A stretch of 64,000 nt of DNA from Inquilinus limosus_F (GCF_051487185.1 NZ_JAHVDK010000013.1:124001-188000), one strand, 5' to 3'; counted from the stretch's first letter, positions 17,368 through 25,919 are shown. Translations and numbers: made by a program. Notes: generated from the sequence alone by a model not told the origin.

Positions 17368-18585
17368 GTGCCGGTCTTCGCATACAAGGCGATCGACGGC
17401 AGCGGCGCGGTGGTCGAAGGCCGCGCCGAGGCGGCGGACGAGGCCAGCCTGACGGCGAAGCTGGAGGCCACGGGCATCCTGCCGCTCTCCGTTGCGCCGG
17501 TGCGGATGCAGGCGGGCCGCAGCGGCGGATCCGGCTTCGGCCGCCGCCGCGGCCCGAAGCCCGGCGACATCACCCAGATGACGCGCGAGCTGGCGATTCT
17601 GGCGGCCGCAGGCCAGCCGCTGGAGCAGGCGCTGATGACGCTGTCGGAGGGCGCCGGCACCGGCCCGGTCGCCGGCCTCGCCGCCCAGGTGCTGGCGCGG
17701 GTGCGGGCCGGTGCCAGCCTGAGCACGGCGCTGGAGGAGCAGGGGGCGGTGTTCCCGCGGCTCTATGTCAACATGGTCCGCGCCGGCGAGAGCTCCGGCA
17801 CCCTCGACGTGGTGCTGGAGCGGCTGGCCGACCTGCGCGAGCGCGGCGAGAAGACGCGTGAGATGGTGGTCTCGGCCATGCTGTACCCGGTGATCCTGAT
17901 CATCGTGTCGCTGGCCTCGGTGTTCCTGCTGCTGACCTTCGTGGTGCCGCAGTTCGAGACCATCTTCAAGGATGCCGGCGCGGCCCTGCCGACGCCGACC
18001 GCGATCGTCATCGCCATCGGCCGCTTCTGCCAGGAGTACGGCTGGATCGTCGGCCTCGGCGCCGTCGCCGCGGTAGTCGCGGTGCGCCGCCTGCTGGCCC
18101 TGCCCGGGCCGCGGCTGGCCTGGGACCGCGCGGCGCTGCGCCTGCCGCTGGTCGGGCCGATGGTGCGCACCCTGGCGACCGCCCGGTTCTGCCGCACCCT
18201 GTCGACCCTGGTCGGCAACGGCGTCGACCTGCCCTCGGCCATCGCCCTGTCGCGCGACGTGATCCCGAACGGCGCCGTCCGCGCCGCGATGGAAACCGTC
18301 ATCACCGGCGTGCGACAAGGCCGCGGCCTGGCCGACCCGCTGGCCGAGACCGGCCTGTTCCCGCCGCTGGCCGTGCAGATGCTGCGGGTCGGCGAGGAGA
18401 CCGGGCGGATCGACGTGACCTCGGCGCATATCGCCGAAGCCTATGAGCGCAAGCTGGAGGCCGCGATCAAGCGGCTGGTCACGCTGGTCGAGCCGGCCCT
18501 GATCATCCTCCTCGGCCTGGCCGTGGGCGGCATCGTCATGTCGATCCTCCTGGCCGTCATCAGCATCAACGACCTCGCCTTCTGA
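17368..18585 (+). CDS. gspF: type II secretion inner-membrane platform protein GspF
   Basis: 405-residue polytopic inner-membrane protein that couples the GspE ATPase to the pseudopilus. It begins VFAYKAIDGSGAVVEGRAEA (family start), has two T2SSF domains (TRELAILAAAGQPLEQAL and ARFCRTLSTLVGNGVDLPSA) and three hydrophobic segments, the last near the C-terminus (LIILLGLAVGGIVMSIL). Start codon GTG at 17368. Typical length and order after gspE. Confidence 0.95.
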   Translation: MPVFAYKAIDGSGAVVEGRAEAADEASLTAKLEATGILPLSVAPVRMQAGRSGGSGFGRRRGPKPGDITQMTRELAILAAAGQPLEQALMTLSEGAGTGPVAGLAAQVLARVRAGASLSTALEEQGAVFPRLYVNMVRAGESSGTLDVVLERLADLRERGEKTREMVVSAMLYPVILIIVSLASVFLLLTFVVPQFETIFKDAGAALPTPTAIVIAIGRFCQEYGWIVGLGAVAAVVAVRRLLALPGPRLAWDRAALRLPLVGPMVRTLATARFCRTLSTLVGNGVDLPSAIALSRDVIPNGAVRAAMETVITGVRQGRGLADPLAETGLFPPLAVQMLRVGEETGRIDVTSAHIAEAYERKLEAAIKRLVTLVEPALIILLGLAVGGIVMSILLAVISINDLAF

Positions 18586-18591
18586 GAGACC

Positions 18592-19053
18592 ATGTCCCAC
18601 ACCCCGATGCAGACCCAGACCGACACGCCCGCCGCCGCCCGCCGTCGCCGCCAGGCCGGCTTCACCCTGATCGAGCTGCTGGTCGTGCTCGTCATCCTCG
18701 GCCTGCTGGCCGGGCTGGTGGGACCACGGGTGCTGGCCTATCTCGGCGGCGCCCGGGCGGATTCGGCGCGGCTGCAGATCGAGAACTTCAAATCCGCCCT
18801 CGATCTCTACGCCATCGATGTCGGCGGCTATCCGACCACCGCCCAGGGGCTGAAGGCGCTGCTGGCCAATCCGGGCGGGGTGCGCGGCTGGAACGGCCCC
18901 TATCTGCGCAGCAACGCGCTGCCGCAGGACCCTTGGGGCAACACCTACAACTACCGGGCGCCGGGGCAGCACGGGGCCTTCGACCTCTATTCCCTGGGCG
19001 CCGACAGTCGGGAGGGCGGCAGCGGCGATGACGCCGACATCACCAGCTGGTGA
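18592..19053 (+). CDS. gspG: major pseudopilin GspG
   Basis: 153-residue prepilin, main subunit of the type II pseudopilus. The positively charged leader (about 23 residues) ends RRRQAG, followed by FTLIELLVVLVILGLLAGL with the invariant Glu at +5; cleavage and methylation by GspO are expected between Gly and Phe. The globular part has the GspG-type YPTTAQGLKALL and WGNTYNYRAPGQHGAFDLYS loop, the Ca-binding region, and ends DDADITSW. Its 3' end overlaps gspH by 26 bases. Confidence 0.96.
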   Translation: MSHTPMQTQTDTPAAARRRRQAGFTLIELLVVLVILGLLAGLVGPRVLAYLGGARADSARLQIENFKSALDLYAIDVGGYPTTAQGLKALLANPGGVRGWNGPYLRSNALPQDPWGNTYNYRAPGQHGAFDLYSLGADSREGGSGDDADITSW

Positions 19054-19522
19054 CCGCGCACGCAAGCGGGACTCCCGCGGCTTCACCCTGCTGGAGCTGC
19101 TGGTGGTCCTGGTCGTGCTCGCCACCGTGGCGGCCCTGGTGCCGCCGATGCTGGCGCGCGGCTCGGCCCAGGCCTCGCTGAAGCGCACCGTGGCGACGCT
19201 GGCGTCGGAGCTGCGCCAGGCGCGCAGCGACGCGATCCTGCGCGACGGCCCGCAGGGCGTGGTGATCGACCCGATCGGCCGCAGCTTCGGCCCGGTCGGG
19301 GCGCCGCTGCGCCACCGCATCGGCGACGGAATCGCGGTCGACATCACCAGCGCGGCGATCGCCGCCGACCGCGACGGCCGGCCGGGCATCCGCTTCCTGC
19401 CCGACGGCCGGTCCACCGGCGGCACCATCCGCCTGGCCGGGCAGGGCCGGACCTACCGGGTCGAGGTCAACTGGCTGACCGGCCGGATCCGCGTCCAGGA
19501 GGCCGACGATGGCGGGGCGTGA
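19028..19522 (+). CDS. gspH: minor pseudopilin GspH
   Basis: 164-residue minor pseudopilin. Leader MTPTSPAGDRARKRDSRG followed by FTLLELLVVLVVLATVAAL with Glu at +5. The body shows LASELRQARSDAILRDGPQGVVID, typical of GspH, and a C-terminal beta part. The gene begins inside gspG (26-base overlap) and ends inside gspI (14-base overlap), which implies coupled translation. Confidence 0.9.
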   Translation: MTPTSPAGDRARKRDSRGFTLLELLVVLVVLATVAALVPPMLARGSAQASLKRTVATLASELRQARSDAILRDGPQGVVIDPIGRSFGPVGAPLRHRIGDGIAVDITSAAIAADRDGRPGIRFLPDGRSTGGTIRLAGQGRTYRVEVNWLTGRIRVQEADDGGA

Positions 19523-19907
19523 ACGGGGCTTCACCCTGATCGAGGTGGTGGTCGCCCTGACCCTGCTAGGGCTGATCCTGACCGTCATCTTCCGGATCTA
19601 CGGCACCGGGCTGACCGGCATGGCCCGGGCCGACGGGCTGCAGCGCGCCGCCATCGTCGCCGAGGGGCTGGCGGCGCAGCTGGACACCGCGACCCGGCCG
19701 CTTCGGCTGGGCGACAGCCTGTCGGGCGAGACCGATGACGGCTATCGCTGGCGGATCGTGGCCGACCGCTGGGCCGAGGCGCCGCGCCGGACGGTGACTC
19801 TGGGCAGCCGCCAGGTCCAACTCGCCCGGCTGCGCATCGCCGTCGAGGGCGCCGCCGGACCGCGCTTCGAGATGACCACCCTGGCCCTGGTGGCGGTGCA
19901 GCAATGA
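19509..19907 (+). CDS. gspI: minor pseudopilin GspI
   Basis: 132-residue minor pseudopilin with a very short leader (MAGRERG) before FTLIEVVVALTLLGLILTV; Glu at +5 is present. GspI nucleates the tip complex with GspJ and GspK. Overlaps gspH by 14 bases and gspJ by 4 bases (ATGA). Confidence 0.9.
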   Translation: MAGRERGFTLIEVVVALTLLGLILTVIFRIYGTGLTGMARADGLQRAAIVAEGLAAQLDTATRPLRLGDSLSGETDDGYRWRIVADRWAEAPRRTVTLGSRQVQLARLRIAVEGAAGPRFEMTTLALVAVQQ

Positions 19908-20794
19908 TCGCCAGGTCCGGCAGCCGCGGCCAGCGCGGCTTCACCCTGCTCGAGACCATCATCGCCATGGTCGTGCTGGCGCTGATCATGGTGCTGCTGA
20001 CCGGGGGGCTGCGCTTCGTCACCGCCGGCTGGGATCGCGGCGCCCGGGCGGCGGAGGCGGCGGAGACGATCGCGCTGGTGCAGTCGACGCTGCGGCGCGA
20101 GGCGGCGGCCGCCCGGCGCCTGACCTGGCAGGGCCAGCCCGGCGCCAAGCCCGCGGTCGCCTTCCGCGGCGAGGCCGACCGCGTGGCCATGGTCGTCGTC
20201 GATCCGGGCTTCCCCGGCGACCCCGGCCTGGCCATCGCCATGTTCACTGTCGAGGTCGAGCCCGGCCGGTCGACCCTGCGCTATGCCCGCGCCGGCTTCG
20301 ACCCGCGGCTGGACGGCTTCGCCGAAGCGAAGCGGACCGACGACCTGGTCCTGGCCCGCGGCGCGGTGCACCTGACCTTCGACTATTTCGGCACGGTGCC
20401 CGGCGAACCGCGGCCGCGCTGGGTCTCGCCCTGGCCCGACCGGGAGGCGCCGCCGCTGCTGATCCGGCTGCGCAGCCGGGACGCGACCGGGCAGGCGGTG
20501 TGGCCCGACATCACGGTGCCGCTGCCGGTCGAGCTGGAGGCCGCCTGCGTCCGCACCATCACGTCGGCGGCGACGAACGGCCCGGACGCGCAGCAGCCGA
20601 ACGCGCCGGCGGGACAGAATGCGCCGGCCGGGCCGCAGGCCCGTCAGCCGCCGCAACGGCAGCAATCTCCACCGCAGCCGCAGGAGGGCACGCAGGCCGC
20701 GGCCGATTCCTCGGGTGCCTCCGCCGCCCCGCCCGCCGCGGGCACGGACGATTTCTGCAGCCTGACGGGGCAGCGCGATGCCAAGGCCGGCTGA
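19904..20794 (+). CDS. gspJ: minor pseudopilin GspJ with long low-complexity tail
   Basis: 296 residues, longer than usual GspJ (about 200). Leader MIARSGSRGQRG, then FTLLETIIAMVVLALIMVLL with Glu at +5. The folded part ends near residue 220 (TVPLPVELEAAC). After it come some 70 residues rich in Gln, Pro, Ala and Gly (for example RQPPQRQQSPPQPQ), closed by FCSLTGQRDAKAG. A Cys lies on each side of the tail (residues about 222 and 284) and might form a disulfide. Overlaps gspK by 17 bases. Confidence 0.88.
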   Translation: MIARSGSRGQRGFTLLETIIAMVVLALIMVLLTGGLRFVTAGWDRGARAAEAAETIALVQSTLRREAAAARRLTWQGQPGAKPAVAFRGEADRVAMVVVDPGFPGDPGLAIAMFTVEVEPGRSTLRYARAGFDPRLDGFAEAKRTDDLVLARGAVHLTFDYFGTVPGEPRPRWVSPWPDREAPPLLIRLRSRDATGQAVWPDITVPLPVELEAACVRTITSAATNGPDAQQPNAPAGQNAPAGPQARQPPQRQQSPPQPQEGTQAAADSSGASAAPPAAGTDDFCSLTGQRDAKAG

Positions 20795-21773
20795 CCCTCG
20801 CGACAACGAGCGCGGCATCGCCCTGGTGGTGGTGCTGTGGACGCTGGTGATGCTGGCGATGCTGACCATCGGCTTCAGCCTGAGCAGCCGGACCGAGGCC
20901 CGGGTCGCCGCCAACGGCGCCGAGGAGATCCGGCTGCGGGCGCTGCTGCGCGGCGGCGTCGAGCTGGCGGTGCTGGGCCTGGGCACCGCCGACGACGATC
21001 GCGGCTGGCGCGCCGACGGCACCCCCTACCCGGCCAAGATCGGGGACGACCGCATCGTCGTGCGCATCCGCGACGAGGCCGGGCGCATCGACCTGAACCG
21101 GGCCGATGCCGAGACGCTGCAGCGGCTGATCGCGGTGGTGCTGGGCACGCCGGAATCGGCGCAGCGTCTGGCTGAGGCGATCCTGCGGCGGCGCGGCGGC
21201 GACCAGACCGCCGCCGGCGGGGCAGCACCCGGGGCGGGAGCGGCAGCGGCCGGTCAGGCCCCGAACGCGCCGCCGCCCCAGCCCCCGATGGCCCAGCCCG
21301 ATCCGGCCAATCCTGACGACCCGGCCAGGCTGGCCCGCCCGTTCCAGTCGGCCGAGGAGCTGCGCCGGGTTCCCGGCATCAGCCGGGCCCTGGCCGACTT
21401 GCTGATGCCGCATGTCACCGTCCTGTCGCCGGCGGCCGGGATCAACCCCTTCGCCGCCGATCCGGTGGTGCTGCAGGCCCTGCCCGGTGTCACCCGCGCC
21501 CAGGCCGAGGCGGTGGTGCGGGCCCGGCAGCAGCGCCCGCCGCCGACGCCGGAGCGGCTGGCCTCGCTGCTGCCGCGGGACCTCGCCGAACGGCTGCGCG
21601 GCACCGCCGGGCCCATCTACAGCATCACCGTCGAGGCCGCGACCGCCCGCGGTGCGCGCGGCCGGGTCGAGGCGGTGATCTGGGTCGCCGCGGACGCGCA
21701 GAGCTTCTATCGTGTGCTGGACTGGCGGGAGGCCGGCTTCGGCCGGCCCGAGGGGGAGGACCCGCAGCTATGA
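20778..21773 (+). CDS. gspK: minor pseudopilin GspK
   Basis: 331-residue tip pseudopilin. Leader MPRPADPRDNERG precedes IALVVVLWTLVMLAML; the Glu at +5 is missing, as is normal for GspK. Family marks are RVAANGAEEIRLRALLRGG, IRDEAGRIDLNRADAETLQRL and the SAM-like helical insertion with LRRVPGISRALADLL. A Pro/Ala/Gln-rich insertion (about residues 145-180) interrupts it. Overlaps gspL by four bases (ATGA). Confidence 0.9.
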   Translation: MPRPADPRDNERGIALVVVLWTLVMLAMLTIGFSLSSRTEARVAANGAEEIRLRALLRGGVELAVLGLGTADDDRGWRADGTPYPAKIGDDRIVVRIRDEAGRIDLNRADAETLQRLIAVVLGTPESAQRLAEAILRRRGGDQTAAGGAAPGAGAAAAGQAPNAPPPQPPMAQPDPANPDDPARLARPFQSAEELRRVPGISRALADLLMPHVTVLSPAAGINPFAADPVVLQALPGVTRAQAEAVVRARQQRPPPTPERLASLLPRDLAERLRGTAGPIYSITVEAATARGARGRVEAVIWVAADAQSFYRVLDWREAGFGRPEGEDPQL

Positions 21774-22834
21774 TCGGCGGCATGCTGCATCGCGCGGCGG
21801 CGTTCCTGCGCTGGTGGGGGCGCGAGCTGGCCGGCCTGGTGCCGGACCGCTGGCTGCACCGCCCGATCCTGCGCCGGCGCCGGCTGATCCTGCTGTGGCG
21901 GGAGGACGGCCCGAGGCTGATCGAAAGCCGCGCCCGCCGGGTGCTGCGCGACGTGCCGCTGGGCCATGTCCCGGCCGGCGGGACCCGCCGGCGCGGCGCC
22001 GAGGTGGTCCTGCGCTTCCCGGCCGAGGCCGGGCTGCGCCGCCGGATCGTGCTGCCGCGCGAGGCCGAGGCGGCGCTGGGCCGGGTGCTGCGCTTCGAGA
22101 TCGACCGCCTGACCCCGTGGCCCGCCGGCAGCGTCGCCTTCGGCGCCCGCCGGCTGGCCCAGCCCGGCGACGGCGCCACCATCGCGGTCGAGCTGACGGC
22201 GGTGCCGCGGGAGCAGGTCGAGGCCGCGGTGCAGGCGGCCGGCGCCGCCGGCTGGAGCCCGGACGTGGTCGACCTGGCCGGCGAGGACCCCACGGCCCCG
22301 CCGGGCCCGGACCTGCGCCATGATGTCGAATCCGAGCGCCGCCGGGCGCTGCGCCGGCTGGCCTGGCTCGGCGGGCTCGGCCTCGGCGCCCCGGCCGTGA
22401 TCGCGGCGGCGTGGCTGATCTGGACCGTCGCGGCGCATTGGGCGACGGTGTCGGAGCTGCGCGGCCAGGTGGCCGAGGCCCGGGCGGCGACCGCGCCGGC
22501 CAGCGCCCTGCAGGCGGAGATCCGGGCGCTGGAGGAGGCCGGCTCCTATCTCGGCGCCCAGCGCCGCGCCACGCCCTATGTCTCGGCCCTGATCGAGACC
22601 GTCAGCCGGGCCCTGCCCGACGGCGCCTGGCTGACCGAGCTGTCGCTGGAGCAGGGCACGCTGCGGCTCGGCGGCTTCGCCGATGATGCCGCCGGGCTGA
22701 TTCCGGTGCTGGCGGCGCTGCCGCAGCTGGACTCCGTCGCCTTCGCCGCGCCGAGCGTACGCGACCCGGAGCGCGGCCAGGAGCGCTTCGTCGTCAGCGC
22801 GACCCTGGTCACGGCCGGAGGGGCGCAGCCATGA
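21770..22834 (+). CDS. gspL: GspL-like (PilN-type) inner-membrane assembly protein
   Basis: 354 residues. A cytosolic actin-like N-terminal part (FEIDRLTPWPAGSVAFGAR is the PilM/GspL-type segment) is followed by one membrane helix at about residues 202-226 and a periplasmic PilN-like ferredoxin-fold domain (YLGAQRRATPYVSALIETV, LPDGAWLTELSLEQGTLRL). In type II secretion, GspL binds GspE and GspM. Divergent from classical GspL, so the name rests on architecture and position between gspK and gspM. Confidence 0.82.
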   Translation: MIGGMLHRAAAFLRWWGRELAGLVPDRWLHRPILRRRRLILLWREDGPRLIESRARRVLRDVPLGHVPAGGTRRRGAEVVLRFPAEAGLRRRIVLPREAEAALGRVLRFEIDRLTPWPAGSVAFGARRLAQPGDGATIAVELTAVPREQVEAAVQAAGAAGWSPDVVDLAGEDPTAPPGPDLRHDVESERRRALRRLAWLGGLGLGAPAVIAAAWLIWTVAAHWATVSELRGQVAEARAATAPASALQAEIRALEEAGSYLGAQRRATPYVSALIETVSRALPDGAWLTELSLEQGTLRLGGFADDAAGLIPVLAALPQLDSVAFAAPSVRDPERGQERFVVSATLVTAGGAQP

Positions 22835-23400
22835 CCATCGAGCTGAGGCCCGCCGCCCGTCGCCTGGTCGCTTTCGGCCTGCTGCTGCTTCTTCTGCTGG
22901 GCATCGGCGCCGGCTTTGCCGCCGGGGCGGTCGCCATCCGCGACGCCGACGACACCGCCGCCGGGCTGCGGCAGGAGCTGGCACTGCTGGCGCGGCTGTC
23001 GATGACCCGCGACCGGCTGGAGGCGCGCAAGGCCGACCTGGTCGCGGCGGCGGGCGGCGAGACGCCGGCGCTGCAGGGGGCCAGCCCGGCGATCGCCGGC
23101 GCGACGCTGCAGCAGCTGGTGTCGGGCATCGTCGCCGAAAAGGGGGGGCGGATCGACAGCATGACGGTGCTGCCCCCGGTGGAGGAGTCCGGCGGCTACA
23201 GCCGGGTCGGGCTGCGGGCCAGCTTCGGCGCCCGCATCGAGGCCCTGCGCAACATCCTGCACACCTTCGAGACGGGGGCGCCGCCCCTGTTCATCCCGGC
23301 CTTTTCGATCCGCACCGAGTCGACCAAGGGCGAGGAGGATCCGGAGCTGCTGGTCTCGGTTGATGTCTACGGCGTGATGCGCCGGCCGGAGGGCAGCTGA
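22831..23400 (+). CDS. gspM: GspM-like inner-membrane protein
   Basis: 189-residue bitopic protein with a membrane helix near residues 12-33 and a short periplasmic ferredoxin-like domain (ATLQQLVSGIVAEKGGRIDS; VGLRASFGARIEALRNILHT). This matches the GspM/PilO layout: it pairs with GspL in the inner-membrane platform. Overlaps gspL by ATGA and is followed after one base by the next gene. Confidence 0.8.
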   Translation: MTIELRPAARRLVAFGLLLLLLLGIGAGFAAGAVAIRDADDTAAGLRQELALLARLSMTRDRLEARKADLVAAAGGETPALQGASPAIAGATLQQLVSGIVAEKGGRIDSMTVLPPVEESGGYSRVGLRASFGARIEALRNILHTFETGAPPLFIPAFSIRTESTKGEEDPELLVSVDVYGVMRRPEGS

Positions 23401-23401
23401 G

Positions 23402-23905
23402 ATGGCCTGGCACCCCCTGACCCGGCTGCTGGTCGTGCTGGGCCCGATCGCGATCGGCGTCTCCTATCTGCTGGAGCCGGAGGACCCGGCCGCGGTGCCG
23501 GCGATGGTCCGCGCCGGCGGCGCCCAGGCGGCGCTGCCGCCAGAGGCGCCGGCCGCGGAGTCGAGGCCGGTGCCGACGGCGCCGGAGCTGTCGGCCCTGA
23601 CCGAGACGGTGGCGCGGCCGCTGTTCAGCCCGACCCGCCGCGGCCCGCAGCCACCGCCGGTGGTAGAGGCGGCGGCGCCACCCCCGCCACCGCCCACGCC
23701 GCCGCCGGCGGTGACGCTGCAAGGCGTGATCCTGGCCGGTGACAGCACCGTGGCGCTGCTGCGCCGCGACGACACTGGCGAGATCATGACCGCCCGCCCC
23801 GGCGACGACCTGTCGGGCTGGCATGTCGATCGGATCGAGGCCGGGTCGGTGACCCTGAGCGGCCCCGACGGCGCGGTCCAGCTGCCGCTGTTCCCGCCAC
23901 CCTGA
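23402..23905 (+). CDS. short GspC-like protein of the type II secretion platform
   Basis: 167 residues: an N-terminal membrane helix (LTRLLVVLGPIAIGVSYLL), a Pro/Ala-rich linker including a PPPPPPTPPP run, and one compact beta domain (AVTLQGVILAGDSTVALLRRDD...LSGWHVDRIEAGSVTL) that resembles the homology region of GspC, which contacts the secretin N0 domain. No PDZ or coiled-coil end is present. It could also be described as a GspN/PilP-like protein. Stop overlaps the next start (TGATG). Confidence 0.7.
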   Translation: MAWHPLTRLLVVLGPIAIGVSYLLEPEDPAAVPAMVRAGGAQAALPPEAPAAESRPVPTAPELSALTETVARPLFSPTRRGPQPPPVVEAAAPPPPPPTPPPAVTLQGVILAGDSTVALLRRDDTGEIMTARPGDDLSGWHVDRIEAGSVTLSGPDGAVQLPLFPPP

Positions 23906-24540
23906 TGCGCCGCCCGTTCCGTCTGACGCCGCTGCTGGCGGCGCTGCTGCTGCTGTGCCTGACCTCGGGGCTGCGGGCGCAGGAGCTGGGCGAAGGCTGG
24001 ATCATGCCGCCCGACCCCTCCTCCGGCAGCCTGATCCCGAGCCGCCCCGACATGCCGGCCGCCGCGCAGCCCGTCCCGTCCCCCACCCGATCCGCCGTCG
24101 GCCCTGATCAGATCCGCCGCCTGATCGTGGCCCGGCTGCGGCTGACCGATCCGCGGCTGCGGTCCGCGGTGCTGCGCCAGGCCCGATGCCTGGCCTATGC
24201 CGTGTATTTCGAGGCCCAGGGCGAGACCCGGCTGGGCCAGCTGGCGGTGGCGCAGGTGGTGCTGAACCGGCTGCGCCACCCGGCCTATCCCAAGACCATC
24301 TGCAGCGTGATCGGCGACCGCGGCCAGTTCCCCTGGACCACCGGCGACCTGACCATCCGCGACGCCGCCCGGTTCCGCATCGCCTGGTCGGTGGCGCTGC
24401 ACATGATGGCCGGCATCTTCACCGACCCGACCGGCGGCGCCACCCATTTCTACGCCCCGGCCCGCGTCGCCGCCCCGGCCTGGGCCACGCCCGAGGCCTA
24501 TCTCGCCACCATCGGCGGCCACCGCTTCTTCCGGCCCTGA
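23905..24540 (+). CDS. SleB/CwlJ-type cell-wall hydrolase
   Basis: 211-residue exported protein. Signal peptide about residues 1-25 ending LRAQE; then a Pro-rich stretch; then the Hydrolase_2 (SleB) domain from about residue 90: AYAVYFEAQGETRLGQLAVAQVVLNR, with the catalytic Glu, then YPKTICSVI, GQFPWTTGDLTIRD and ATHFYAP. Family members are peptidoglycan lytic transglycosylases or amidases. Overlap with the last secretion gene by one base places it in the type II operon, so it may open the wall for the secretion apparatus (inference). Confidence 0.88.
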   Translation: MRRPFRLTPLLAALLLLCLTSGLRAQELGEGWIMPPDPSSGSLIPSRPDMPAAAQPVPSPTRSAVGPDQIRRLIVARLRLTDPRLRSAVLRQARCLAYAVYFEAQGETRLGQLAVAQVVLNRLRHPAYPKTICSVIGDRGQFPWTTGDLTIRDAARFRIAWSVALHMMAGIFTDPTGGATHFYAPARVAAPAWATPEAYLATIGGHRFFRP

Positions 24541-24567
24541 CCCGCGCGGCGGGAACATCCCAACCCC

Positions 24568-24646
24568 GTCATCGCGAGGAGCGCAGCGACGTGGCGATCC
24601 AGGCAACGGTGCCACTGGATCGCTTCGCCTTCGGCTCGCGATGACG
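24568..24646. repeat. CGTCAT...ATGACG palindromic element
   Basis: Arms CGTCATCGCGAG (24568-24579) and its perfect complement (24635-24646) enclose an interior with GAGCGCAGCGACGTGGCGATCC. The ends match those of elements at 47435-47507 and 53820-53902. It lies in the 243-base gap between the hydrolase and rhodanese genes. Confidence 0.8.
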
Positions 24647-24783
24647 AATGGGGGTGCGTGGAAGTGACGTCGGCGGAAGCTATCCAGCCATTTGGCAAGA
24701 TCTGCCCGGTCGCTGTCATCCATGCCAATGGCTCCGGATGCCCGACCCGGGCAGAGTGCGGCTCCGTTCCAGGGAGACCGACC

Positions 24784-25179
24784 ATGAGCAACCCCGTCAC
24801 CGCCGTTCCCGCCGCCCCTTCCGCCGAGGCGCTGGCTCATTTCCGCGCCCGGCTGGCCTTCGAGACCGACTGCGCCGACGTGCACGAAGCGCTGGCCTCC
24901 GGCGCCCCCGGCTTCGTGCTGGCCGAGGCGCGCGGGCCGAAGGCCTATGCCGCCGGCCACATCCCCGGCGCGATCAACCTGCCGCACCGGACGATCACCG
25001 CCGAGCGCATGGCCGAATGGCCGCAGGACACGCTGTTCGTGGTCTATTGCGCCGGGCCGCACTGCAACGGCGCCGACCGCGCCGCGATCAAGCTGGCCGA
25101 GCTGGGCCGGCCGGTGAAGGTGATGATCGGCGGCATCGCCGGCTGGCTGGACGAGGGGTTCGAGCTGGAGCGGTCATAA
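24784..25179 (+). CDS. rhodanese-like domain protein
   Basis: 131-residue single-domain rhodanese, a cytosolic sulfur-handling family. Seen: LAEARGPKAYAAGHIPGAINLPHR and the active-site loop VVYCAGPHCNGADRAA with Cys; MIGGIAGWLDEGFEL ends the domain. The loop CAGPHCNGA is longer than the usual CxxxxR loop, so sulfurtransferase activity is likely but not certain. ATG at 24784 is chosen over an in-frame ATG at 24658 because a GGGAGA site precedes it and the family starts here. Confidence 0.85.
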   Translation: MSNPVTAVPAAPSAEALAHFRARLAFETDCADVHEALASGAPGFVLAEARGPKAYAAGHIPGAINLPHRTITAERMAEWPQDTLFVVYCAGPHCNGADRAAIKLAELGRPVKVMIGGIAGWLDEGFELERS

Positions 25180-25263
25180 GCCGCCCGGGGGATGCGGGCC
25201 GGCCCTTGGAACCGCCGGCCCCGCCCTGTATGGTCGGGCCGATACCGCCGCGCCCGAGGCCCG

Positions 25264-25914
25264 ATGAAGACGCTGCCCGAATTCCCCAACCTCTTCATCC
25301 TCGACCACCCGCTGATCCAGCACAAACTGTCGCACATGCGGGACAAGGGGCGGTCGACCAACGGATTCCGCCGCCTGCTGCGCGAGATCTCGCTGCTGAT
25401 GGGCTACGAGATCACCCGCGACCTGCCGATGACCACCGAGCGGATCGAGACGCCGCTGGAGGCCATGGACGCCCCGGTGCTGCTGGGCAAGAAGGTGGCG
25501 CTGGTGTCGATCCTGCGCGCCGGCCTCGGCATGACCGAGGGGTTGATCGAGCTGATCCCCTCCGCCCGCCAGGGCCATATCGGGCTGTACCGCGACCACG
25601 AGACCAAGATGCCGGTCGAGTATCTGGTGAAGCTGCCGGAGCCGCAGGGCCGCATCTTCATCGCCGTCGACCCGATGCTGGCCACCGGCAATTCCGCCGT
25701 TCACGCGGTCGACGTCCTCAACGGCCACGGCGTGCCGGACGAGATGATCCGCTTCATGGCCCTGGTGGCGGTGCCGGAGGGCGTGCGCACCCTCCACGGC
25801 AAGCACCCCGACGTGCGCATCTACACTGCGGCGCTCGACCGCTGCCTCGACCAGAACGCCTATATCCTCCCGGGCCTCGGCGACGCCGGGGACCGCATGT
25901 TCGGCACGAAGTGA
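25264..25914 (+). CDS. upp: uracil phosphoribosyltransferase
   Basis: 216 residues. Converts uracil and PRPP to UMP in pyrimidine salvage. Family marks: NLFILDHPLIQHKLSHMRDK at the N-terminus, LVSILRAGLGMTEGL, the PRPP loop FIAVDPMLATGNSAVHAVDVL and the uracil-binding end AYILPGLGDAGDRMFGTK. The start ATG 25264 matches the normal length. A DUF4170 gene begins five bases after the stop, so the two are probably cotranscribed. Confidence 0.96.
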   Translation: MKTLPEFPNLFILDHPLIQHKLSHMRDKGRSTNGFRRLLREISLLMGYEITRDLPMTTERIETPLEAMDAPVLLGKKVALVSILRAGLGMTEGLIELIPSARQGHIGLYRDHETKMPVEYLVKLPEPQGRIFIAVDPMLATGNSAVHAVDVLNGHGVPDEMIRFMALVAVPEGVRTLHGKHPDVRIYTAALDRCLDQNAYILPGLGDAGDRMFGTK

Positions 25915-25919
25915 CGCAA

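Noticed and set aside
18592..21773. Type IV pilus instead of type II secretion
   Set aside because: GspG-type C-terminal loop, the full H-I-J-K minor set, the secretin with N0-N3 and absence of pilT/pilU favour type II secretion.
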